This document shows positions 1 through 4,822 of a stretch of 5,880 bases of DNA, piece after piece. The stretch's first letter is position 1, and every line of letters starts with the position of its first letter. The stretch is taken from assembly GCA_945947685.1 (NCBI GenBank), contig CAMEYT010000028.1, positions 1 to 5,880 of the forward strand. Reading direction: 5' to 3'. The DNA comes from an uncultured Bacillota bacterium. Its GTDB lineage: Bacteria > Bacillota > Clostridia > Christensenellales > UBA1242. The notes beneath the pieces are model-generated. The model ran no database searches. It was not told the DNA's origin and saw only the letters and a program-made list of their open reading frames with translations. A program made the position numbers and the translations under genes.

Positions 1-1583
1 GAGAGTGAATCGACTGCAACAGATAGTCCAGCTGCACCGAAAGCCATTAAACGTTCAGGTTCTGTGTCATGAAGAGCCATTTGTCCTCTTTCGTAGGCGT
101 ATTTATCGTGCATATAGTGGATTATATTCATTGCATCTACATATATCTTTGCGACCTTCTTTAGAATTTTGAAGTAAGCATCTTTAACTTTTTTATAACT
201 TAAAACATCATCGGTTAAAGCTTCACAATCGTTTATAACTTTGACTCCCGTCATTTCATCATATCCGCCGTTAATAGCATAGAGGAGAGATTTTGCTAAA
301 TTACATCTTGCTCCGAAAAATTGCATTTGTTTCCCAATTTTCATTGCAGAAACGCAGCAAGCAATAGCATAGTCATGTCCATATATAGGACGCATAATTT
401 CGTCGTTTTCATATTGAATAGCATCTGTCAAAATTGAAATTTTTGCACAATAATTTTTGAACTTTTTAGGTAGTTTATCCGACCATAAAACTGTTAAATT
501 GGGTTCAGGGCTAGCTCCAAGATTTATAAGAGTGTGTAACATTCTGAAAGAGTTTTTAGTAACTAAGCTTTTTTTATCGTTTAACATACCTCCAATACTC
601 TCTGTAACCCAAGTAGGGTCGCCCGCAAAGATTTCGTCATATTCAGGCGTCCTCAAATGGCGAACTAATCTCAATTTGATTACAAACTGGTCAATTAACT
701 CCTGGGCATCTTTTTCAGTTAGAATTCCCTCTTTTAAATCTCTCTCAATATAAATATCAAGGAATGTTGACGTTCTTCCTAAACTCATTGCCGCACCATT
801 GTTTTCCTTTACTGCAGCGAGATATCCGAAATAAAGCCATTGAACTGCTTCTTTAGCATTTTTAGCTGGTTGAGAAATATCAAAGCCATAGCTGAGTGCC
901 ATATCTTTCATTAATCCAAGAGCTTTAATTTGTTCACTTAATTCCTCTCTTGTGCGAATGTTAACTTCATCGCTAAAATCTTCATATTTGAGTAAATCTT
1001 TCTTCTTTTCCTCAATTAATTTGTCGATTCCATATAGTGCGACTCGTCTATAATCTCCAATTATTCTTCCTCTGCCATAGGCATCAGGAAGACCGGTTAA
1101 AAGTCCATTTTTTCTAGCCGCACGCATTACAGGAGTGTAGCAATCAAAAACTCCGTCATTATGAGTCTTTCTAAATTCTTTGAAATCGTTAAATCTCCTC
1201 TCATCAAAAGTCTTATTGTATGCTTTCAAAGCATTTTCGACCATTCTATATCCCCCATATGGGTTAACAATTCTCTTCAAAGGTTTATCTGTTTGAAGAC
1301 CAACAATGACTTCATTTTTTTTGTCGATATATCCTGGTTTAAAAGAGTTGATTCCAGATAAATTCTCCAAATCTACATCTAATAATCCTTCTTTCATCTC
1401 TTTTTTTAATAAATCGTTACAAATATTCCAAATTTTTTTTGTCTTACTTGAAATGTCTGCTAAGAAAGTTTCATCTCCAGTGTATTCCTTATAATTAGAG
1501 TCAATGAAGTCAGAAACATTGATTTCATTCTTCCAAACTTGACCTTTAAAACCTTTCCATGGATTAAGTGTATTGTTGTCCAT
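1..1583 (-). CDS. pflB: Pyruvate formate-lyase (formate C-acetyltransferase), 3' end outside window
   Basis: This cytoplasmic glycyl-radical enzyme converts pyruvate and CoA to acetyl-CoA and formate in anaerobic fermentation. The window holds the first 527 residues of an enzyme usually 740-760 long. The N-terminus (NPWKGFKGQVWKNEINVSDFI), the GLPDAYGRGRIIGDYRRVAL block, NGAAMSLGRTSTF and ENDEIMRP all match the family. The catalytic pair is Cys409-Cys410 in AIACCVSAM, equivalent to E. coli Cys418/419. Trp325 and Arg426 (FFGAR) align with the pyruvate-contacting Trp333 and Arg435. The glycine-radical loop near the C-terminus (RVSGYAV type) lies beyond base 1 and cannot be checked. The ATG at 1583-1581 has a GGAGG ribosome binding site at 1595-1591. 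It has its own sigma-A promoter at 1639-1611. The activase gene pflA often follows pflB, but that side is off the window. The identification is secure. Confidence 0.97.
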   Translation of the reverse strand, partial: MDNNTLNPWKGFKGQVWKNEINVSDFIDSNYKEYTGDETFLADISSKTKKIWNICNDLLKKEMKEGLLDVDLENLSGINSFKPGYIDKKNEVIVGLQTDKPLKRIVNPYGGYRMVENALKAYNKTFDERRFNDFKEFRKTHNDGVFDCYTPVMRAARKNGLLTGLPDAYGRGRIIGDYRRVALYGIDKLIEEKKKDLLKYEDFSDEVNIRTREELSEQIKALGLMKDMALSYGFDISQPAKNAKEAVQWLYFGYLAAVKENNGAAMSLGRTSTFLDIYIERDLKEGILTEKDAQELIDQFVIKLRLVRHLRTPEYDEIFAGDPTWVTESIGGMLNDKKSLVTKNSFRMLHTLINLGASPEPNLTVLWSDKLPKKFKNYCAKISILTDAIQYENDEIMRPIYGHDYAIACCVSAMKIGKQMQFFGARCNLAKSLLYAINGGYDEMTGVKVINDCEALTDDVLSYKKVKDAYFKILKKVAKIYVDAMNIIHYMHDKYAYERGQMALHDTEPERLMAFGAAGLSVAVDSL

Positions 1584-1610
1584 TTTTTTTCCTCCACATG
1601 TATCGATAAA

Positions 1611-1639
1611 ATTTTACATTTTATATTAAAAATTGTCAA
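1611..1639 (-). promoter_or_regulatory. Sigma-A-type promoter of pflB
   Basis: Read on the minus strand, a perfect -35 TTGACA (1639-1634) is followed by exactly 17 bp and then TAAAAT (1616-1611, 5 of 6 to consensus). The expected transcription start is near 1604, giving a leader of about 20 nt that contains the GGAGG site. The -35 begins two bases from a long inverted repeat, so a protein bound to that repeat could touch RNA polymerase. The start site is inferred from spacing only. Confidence 0.8.
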
Positions 1640-1641
1640 CA

Positions 1642-1688
1642 AAAAACAACAACATTTTTAATAAAATATACTATATGTTGTTGTTTTT
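1642..1688. repeat. 14-bp perfect inverted repeat, 19-nt spacer, just upstream of the pflB -35
   Basis: The left arm 1642-1655 (AAAAACAACAACAT) and the right arm 1675-1688 (ATGTTGTTGTTTTT) are exact reverse complements. On the minus strand the hairpin lies downstream of the SecB-like stop codon and ends in a T run. It may therefore act as a weak, GC-poor intrinsic terminator for that gene. Its closeness to the pflB -35 box also allows an operator or activator role. The sequence does not decide between these. The repeat itself is certain. Confidence 0.85.
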
Positions 1689-1707
1689 ATCTGTGATGCA
1701 ACACAAT

Positions 1708-1730
1708 ATATTGATATGTTTTATCAATAT
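1708..1730. repeat. 9-bp perfect palindrome, possible regulator binding site upstream of pflB
   Basis: The arms ATATTGATA (1708-1716) and TATCAATAT (1722-1730) are exact reverse complements around a 5-bp centre. The core reads TTGAT-N7-ATCAA. This resembles an FNR/CRP-family half-site pair (FNR consensus TTGAT-N4-ATCAA), but the spacer is three bases too long. The palindrome is centred about 115 bp upstream of the predicted pflB transcription start. No T run follows on either strand, so it does not look like a terminator. A regulatory role is inference. Confidence 0.6.
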
Positions 1731-1773
1731 TTCTTTTGTATTATAATCATAAAAATTTAAATTATTCCTAAAA

Positions 1774-2160
1774 CTAAGCTTGAATCATTGGAACAGTGAT
1801 CATTGGTCCGATAGCTGAATTAATTGTTAAATTAGCAATGATAGTAGCAATTTGAGCTGAGAGCATTCTAGCTACAGGGCTTTTTGCGAAGTAATCTTTA
1901 GCATTTGATAAAGCGTCATAAGCTTCTCTATTGATTAATACTTCTGCACTCATCTCGACAAAAATTTTAAAAATACATTCTGGATTTGAAGCAACTGTTC
2001 TTGCAACTGAAACTTTAACTACATCATTGTTGAGTTCAGTAACAGTGATATCATCTCCGATTCTAAGGTTAACTGTTGCTCCCTTATCTGGTGTTGAAAG
2101 TCTTTCAAACTCGGCTCTTTCAAGCATTGGTTTAACATTCATATTTTTAATTACGTCCAT
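1774..2160 (-). CDS. SecB-like protein (putative export or holding chaperone), 128 aa
   Basis: This small cytoplasmic protein has no signal peptide or membrane segment. I assign it tentatively to the SecB fold. The middle shows alternating beta-strand patterns (residues about 27-75: VNLRIGDDITV, DVVKVSVARTV, ECIFKIFVEMSAEV). The end (about 97-128: ARMLSAQIATIIANLT then PMITVPMI) resembles the SecB signature, in which a helix leading into an L-T motif is followed by a proline-rich PP-x-x-LPPI-like strand. Classical SecB is 140-155 residues, so this is short, and the usual double-proline motif is weak (GPMITVP). SecB binds unfolded proteins for SecA or, in Firmicutes and mycobacteria, can pair with toxin-antitoxin modules, but no toxin-like gene is adjacent. 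AAGGAG at 2172-2167 supports the ATG at 2160, and a strong promoter lies upstream. The gene is certainly real; the family call is moderate. Confidence 0.6.
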   Translation of the reverse strand: MDVIKNMNVKPMLERAEFERLSTPDKGATVNLRIGDDITVTELNNDVVKVSVARTVASNPECIFKIFVEMSAEVLINREAYDALSNAKDYFAKSPVARMLSAQIATIIANLTINSAIGPMITVPMIQA

Positions 2161-2211
2161 TTTTTTCTCCTTAATAATTATTTGCCCAAAGACTTATCTC
2201 TAAACATAATC

Positions 2212-2240
2212 ATTATATCATTTTTTTGCTTTTTTTTCAA
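2212..2240 (-). promoter_or_regulatory. Strong extended -10 promoter of the SecB-like gene
   Basis: On the minus strand TTGAAA (2240-2235) is followed by 17 bp and a perfect TATAAT (2217-2212), preceded by TGA, which forms an extended -10 element. The -35 overlaps the TGA stop codon of the upstream acetyltransferase gene. The predicted start is near 2205, leaving a leader of about 45 nt before the ATG at 2160. Long A runs fill the spacer. Confidence 0.82.
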
Positions 2241-2875
2241 GTAAAACTATATCTTTTTGTTAAATTTTTCTCATAAATATATTCAGAGGAGATAGAATCA
2301 TCCAATGAAGAGAAATACTTTTTGTATTTGCAAACAGGTTCTCCCAAAACATCTATCTTTGTTACATACTTGCCATCTTTTTCATATTCATCAACAAATT
2401 CCATTCCACTCAGTAAATTATTCTTGACTTTCGCGGCCACCTCAGCATTTGGGGAATAAATGTATAGATAAGGAACATAGTTAGACTTCATATAAAAAAC
2501 ATTTGACCCCTCTCTTTCTTTAATTTTTACAATCTTATATCCAGCTTTTTTAATTTTTTGCTCAATGAATTTTAATAGAACTTTGCCTACACCTACTTTG
2601 AGATATTTGATTGAAACGACAATGGCTTGAATGTAAATATCACTGCCATTTTTATCTTTATCCGATGTAGTAATAAAGCCAGCGATATCATCTCCAATCA
2701 TAGCTTTGAATTGAAGTTTTTCTTTCTGTTCGACTTGTCCCATCATTTCAATATAAGTTTCAGACAGAGGGAAAGGAATTAGAACATTTTCTCTTGTTTC
2801 TTGATTGTATCTATCTACCATAAATTTGTATAATTTTTTTACTTCATCAATCGTTTTTATAGGTGTAATTTTCAT
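2237..2875 (-). CDS. GNAT-family N-acetyltransferase, 212 aa
   Basis: This is a probable acetyl-CoA-dependent N-acetyltransferase; the substrate cannot be told from the sequence. The GNAT core sits at about residues 55-115. A strand (FKAMIGDDIAGFITTS) is followed by motif A at 83-101, with the strand IQAIVVS and the acetyl-CoA pyrophosphate loop KVGVGK (93-98, matching R/Q-x-x-G-x-G/A) leading into helix VLLKFIEQKIKKAG. A further strand, YKIVKIKE, follows. The last 70 residues or so are less typical and lysine-rich (CKYKKYFSSLDD). The reading frame is open from a GTG at 2884, but AGGAG at 2890-2886 is only 1 nt from that GTG and 10 nt from the ATG at 2875. I therefore chose the ATG. No terminator hairpin follows; the next gene's promoter overlaps its stop codon. 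Confidence 0.8.
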   Translation of the reverse strand: MKITPIKTIDEVKKLYKFMVDRYNQETRENVLIPFPLSETYIEMMGQVEQKEKLQFKAMIGDDIAGFITTSDKDKNGSDIYIQAIVVSIKYLKVGVGKVLLKFIEQKIKKAGYKIVKIKEREGSNVFYMKSNYVPYLYIYSPNAEVAAKVKNNLLSGMEFVDEYEKDGKYVTKIDVLGEPVCKYKKYFSSLDDSISSEYIYEKNLTKRYSFT

Positions 2876-2885
2876 AATTTTCACA

Positions 2886-2890
2886 CTCCT
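2886..2890 (-). promoter_or_regulatory. Ribosome binding site that decides the acetyltransferase start
   Basis: AGGAG on the minus strand lies 10 nt from the ATG at 2875 and only 1 nt from the in-frame GTG at 2884, so it favours the ATG. Confidence 0.7.
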
Positions 2891-2896
2891 TATTAA

Positions 2897-2925
2897 ATTT
2901 TAACACACTTTGCTAATTTTTACAA
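2897..2925 (-). promoter_or_regulatory. Promoter of the GNAT acetyltransferase gene
   Basis: On the minus strand TTGTAA (2925-2920), a 17-bp spacer and TAAAAT (2902-2897) are preceded by TGT, which gives an extended -10. The predicted start falls around 2892-2890, right at the AGGAG. The leader would be unusually short, about 15-17 nt, with the ribosome binding site at its very 5' end. Confidence 0.65.
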
Positions 2926-2973
2926 ACGATTTCATCTAAGTAATGGATAATAAAAGAAGTAAAACAGGTAAAT

Positions 2974-2999
2974 AAAAAACTCAACTATCACTCGTTGAG
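2974..2999 (-). terminator. Intrinsic terminator overlapping the stop codon of the YcxB-like gene
   Basis: On the minus strand the stem is CTCAAC (2999-2994) paired with GTTGAG (2985-2980), with an 8-nt loop and six Ts at 2979-2974. The TGA stop of the YcxB-like gene (2990-2988) lies in the loop, and the upstream arm encodes its last residues. This compact design separates the gene from the acetyltransferase downstream. Confidence 0.8.
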
Positions 3000-3713
3000 C
3001 CCTTTATTATCGGAAGTTTTATCCTCGTTGATATTTTCCTCTTGATTTTCTTGTTTTTTTTCTTGATTCGTTTCTACTGTTTCTTGGTTTTCTTTTAGTA
3101 TATTTGTTTCATCTTCTGGATTGTTTTCTTGAAATGTATCAGTTTTTTTCTTATTTATAGAATCACTTGGAGTAGTTGTGTCTTTTTCTTCCTCAACATT
3201 AGTATTCTTCTTTGATAAGGTTGATAACTTTTCAGGAAATTTATATGACAATAATGCTCTTAATTTTTCGATTGAGCCAACTGAGAAGCAGGAGTTATCT
3301 AAAACTAATGCACTTGTTTTATTTAGATAGAGGAAGGTGTATTTTTTTGTAATCCTAACTCTTGAGAGTGATGAGTATGGGATTTCTGTTGTTTCTCTTC
3401 CTAATTCACTGACTCCATCTAATTTAATTACAGTTTCAGTGAAAGTATATTCAATAGTTACAGGTATAAATGATTTATTTTGTTTATAAAAGAGTAACTT
3501 TACGATTCCAATGTATACTGGATAAGCAACACATCCAATAACTAAAAAAGGAATACTATTTAAAACAATTCTTCCGTCTACAATTCTAAAAGAAACAATA
3601 ATCAAAGCAATAGCACAGAGCGCGATAACCCAAGATTTCATAAAAACTTCTCTATTTTGAAATGCCACTAACATCTTTTTAGTGAGAGTGGTCTTATTTT
3701 TTGCTATTTCCAT
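2988..3713 (-). CDS. YcxB-like two-TM membrane protein with charged low-complexity tail, 241 aa
   Basis: This predicted integral membrane protein has a basic N-terminus (KNKTTLTKKM), two hydrophobic segments (about 28-45 and 54-75) and then a soluble beta-rich domain at about 86-158. That domain has the YcxB-like layout: IEYTFTETVIKL, a Glu-rich turn, IPYSSLSRVRITKKYTFLYL, then a serine- and leucine-containing helix SIEKLRALLSYKF. Family function is unknown; the domain is often predicted to face the cytoplasm. The last 78 residues (164-241) are a disordered stretch of Glu, Lys, Asn, Gln, Thr and Asp with repeated NQE/ENQE units. Such tails are often lineage-specific and length-variable. GGAG at 3722-3719 supports the ATG at 3713. 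It has its own promoter and a terminator that overlaps the stop. The gene is sure; the domain name is fairly sure, and the role is unknown. Confidence 0.78.
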   Translation of the reverse strand: MEIAKNKTTLTKKMLVAFQNREVFMKSWVIALCAIALIIVSFRIVDGRIVLNSIPFLVIGCVAYPVYIGIVKLLFYKQNKSFIPVTIEYTFTETVIKLDGVSELGRETTEIPYSSLSRVRITKKYTFLYLNKTSALVLDNSCFSVGSIEKLRALLSYKFPEKLSTLSKKNTNVEEEKDTTTPSDSINKKKTDTFQENNPEDETNILKENQETVETNQEKKQENQEENINEDKTSDNKGLNE

Positions 3714-3735
3714 TTTTTCTCCTTTTCACTGACTA

Positions 3736-3764
3736 AGTATATAAAAAGTAGGAAATAAAGTCAA
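3736..3764 (-). promoter_or_regulatory. Promoter of the YcxB-like gene
   Basis: On the minus strand TTGACT (3764-3759), a 17-bp spacer and TATACT (3741-3736) are each 5 of 6 to consensus. The predicted start is near 3729, giving a leader of about 16 nt with AAAGGAG. It faces away from the plus-strand gene at 3819. Confidence 0.75.
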
Positions 3765-3818
3765 TATTTTAACACATTAAATTAAAAATACATATTAAAT
3801 ATTATTCGAGGAGTAGGG

Positions 3819-4318
3819 ATGAAAAAAGGAAAAAATTGCAAAATATCTAAAAGAAGTGTGATAGATAAGGAGGTAGTTCTAGGAGATAATGTGAATCAAA
3901 AATTGGAAAAAACAACCATATAGGGCCTTTTGCGAATATTAGACCACACACTGAAACAGCTGAAAATGTAAAAATTGGGTCATTTGTTGAAGTAAAAAAT
4001 AGTAATATAGGAGAGGGGACAAAAGCGAACCATTTAGCATATATAGGAGATGCGACTATCGGTAAAAATGTCAATGTAGGTTGCGGTGTTGTTTTTGTAA
4101 ATTATAATGGCAAAATTAAACAGAAAAGTTTTGTTGATGATGGTGTATTTATAGGAAGTAATTGCAATATAATTGCCCCAGTAAAAATTGGCAAAAGGGC
4201 ATATATATGCGCGGGAACAACGATAGATAAAGATGTTTTTGAAGGAGATTTTGTAATAGGGAGAGTTAGACAAGAGGTGAAAAAAGGATTAGCTAAAAAA
4301 TATTTAAATGAAAAATAA
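3819..4318 (+). pseudogene. Stand-alone GlmU C-terminal-like acetyltransferase domain, frameshifted
   Basis: Two overlapping frames encode a left-handed beta-helix of hexapeptide repeats matching the C-terminal half of GlmU. In GlmU that half acetylates glucosamine-1-phosphate for UDP-GlcNAc synthesis. Frame one starts at ATG 3819 (GAGGAG at 3808-3813) and stops at TAG 3921-3923 after 34 codons. The other frame is open from 3890 to TAA 4316-4318. A one-base loss near 3895-3902 explains the break, and repair gives 166 residues. In the repaired numbering Arg42, Lys60, His72, Tyr75, Asn86, Asn95, Tyr96, Lys101, Ser114, Ala132 and Arg149 match E. coli Arg333, Lys351, His363, Tyr366, Asn377, Asn386, Tyr387, Lys392, Ser405, Ala423 and Arg440 in exact spacing, with no indels. 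The pyrophosphorylase half (about 230 residues) was never part of this reading frame, since the gene has its own start site. I found no convincing plus-strand promoter. Programmed frameshifting or a sequencing error are alternatives to decay. Confidence 0.85.
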
Positions 4319-4346
4319 AAAAAGCTGCAATATGCAGCGTTTTTTT
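4317..4346. terminator. Bidirectional intrinsic terminator between convergent genes
   Basis: The stem GCTGC (4324-4328) pairs with GCAGC (4334-4338) around a 5-nt loop. Seven As precede it (4317-4323) and seven Ts follow the stem after a single G (4340-4346). The same hairpin therefore has a U run on both strands. It ends the plus-strand GlmU-like gene, whose TAA overlaps the A run, and the minus-strand TM2-like gene that stops at 4352. Confidence 0.88.
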
Positions 4347-4351
4347 AATAA

Positions 4352-4594
4352 TTAAGCATTAATTAATCTCCAAATTCTGTGTTTTACAATCATCATAATT
4401 AAGTCAACAAGCCATACGATTGTGAAGCCAAATATCAATCTGAGAAGTCCTGCAATAATACGTCCTTCTGAGAATCTTGTGATAGCTCCACAGAGCCATG
4501 ATGTAAAAGGAATGATAGCTAAGATAACACTAACCACATATCCTAATCCAAAATAGTCTTTACGAGTTCTTTTAACACTTTTTGATTTTGCCAT
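4352..4594 (-). CDS. Small TM2-like membrane protein, 80 aa
   Basis: This is a predicted small integral membrane protein with a strongly basic N-terminus (MAKSKSVKRTRKDY) and two hydrophobic helices (about 18-35 and 46-70). The region from residue 36 has the TM2-domain pattern: a Gly, then Arg40-Phe41, Gly44, a Gly-Leu-Leu turn at 49-51, and a second helix ending in TIVWLVDLIMMI with the conserved Asp64. It lacks the full His-Arg-Phe-Tyr motif, so the match is degenerate. TM2 proteins have no settled function in bacteria. An in-frame upstream ATG at 4630 exists, but AAAGGAGGA at 4609-4601 sits 6 nt before the ATG at 4594 and fixes the start there. The upstream ATG lies inside the promoter. 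The gene has its own promoter and shares a bidirectional terminator with the gene opposite. The gene is sure; the family is tentative. Confidence 0.75.
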   Translation of the reverse strand: MAKSKSVKRTRKDYFGLGYVVSVILAIIPFTSWLCGAITRFSEGRIIAGLLRLIFGFTIVWLVDLIMMIVKHRIWRLINA

Positions 4595-4600
4595 TTTTAT

Positions 4601-4609
4601 TCCTCCTTT
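4601..4609 (-). promoter_or_regulatory. Ribosome binding site that fixes the TM2-like start
   Basis: AAAGGAGGA on the minus strand is a near-perfect anti-SD match, 6 nt before ATG 4594. It excludes the longer frame beginning at 4630. Confidence 0.88.
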
Positions 4610-4618
4610 GATATTAAG

Positions 4619-4647
4619 ATTATAAAACATTTTAAATAAAATGACAA
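4619..4647 (-). promoter_or_regulatory. Promoter of the TM2-like gene
   Basis: On the minus strand TTGTCA (4647-4642), a 17-bp spacer and a perfect TATAAT (4624-4619) are present. The predicted start is near 4612, leaving a leader of about 18 nt that holds the ribosome binding site. Confidence 0.8.
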
Positions 4648-4763
4648 GAAAAAAATGGATGATTTTTATACTTTTTTGAAAATTTTAGTAGAGAGGCGAT
4701 TCAATATGATAAATCTATTTGAGTATGGATTACTATTATTATAAATATTTTATTGAAATTTTA

Positions 4764-4792
4764 TTGTTTTTTGGACAATTTAGTGATATACT
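4764..4792 (+). promoter_or_regulatory. Extended -10 promoter of typA
   Basis: TATACT (4787-4792) is preceded by TGA, forming an extended -10, with a weak -35 TTGTTT (4764-4769) at 17-bp spacing. The predicted start is near 4799, about 24 nt before the ATG at 4823. The 4648-4763 stretch upstream shows no further gene or hairpin that I can support. Confidence 0.65.
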
Positions 4793-4822
4793 AAAATGTC
4801 ATAAAAAGGAAGAAAAGGAAAA

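Noticed and set aside
457..753. Plus-strand 98-codon open frame
   Set aside because: It is antisense to pflB, whose residues are strongly conserved here; no ribosome binding site and no recognisable protein.
1161..1494. Two overlapping plus-strand open frames
   Set aside because: Both are antisense shadows of the N-terminal part of pflB.
1460..1642. Minus-strand 60-codon frame covering the pflB start and promoter
   Set aside because: It runs through the pflB promoter and RBS in another frame, has no RBS of its own, and overlaps conserved pflB codons.
1692..1705. TGTG-N6-CACA motif resembling a CRP site
   Set aside because: The CRP pattern needs TGTGA-N6-TCACA; here the half-sites are two bases too close and incomplete.
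1931..2203. Plus-strand 90-codon frame
   Set aside because: It is antisense to the SecB-like gene, which has the promoter, RBS and protein-like composition.
3769..3805. Possible plus-strand promoter for the GlmU-like gene (TTAACA, then TATTAA or TATTAT)
   Set aside because: Spacing and match are poor in this AT-rich stretch, and the predicted starts fall almost on the RBS.
3847..4273. Two minus-strand frames opposite the GlmU-like gene
   Set aside because: The plus strand carries clear hexapeptide repeats; the minus frames have no RBS or family resemblance.
4641..4679. Plus-strand ATG frame of 12 codons (MTRKKWMIFILF) resembling a signal-peptide start
   Set aside because: Stops after 12 codons, has no good RBS, and lies over the promoter of the minus-strand gene.
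4706..4744. Plus-strand 12-codon frame (MINLFEYGLLLL) preceded by GAGAGG
   Set aside because: The RBS is plausible, but the peptide is too short to support. It lies upstream of the predicted typA start site, so it would not be in that transcript.
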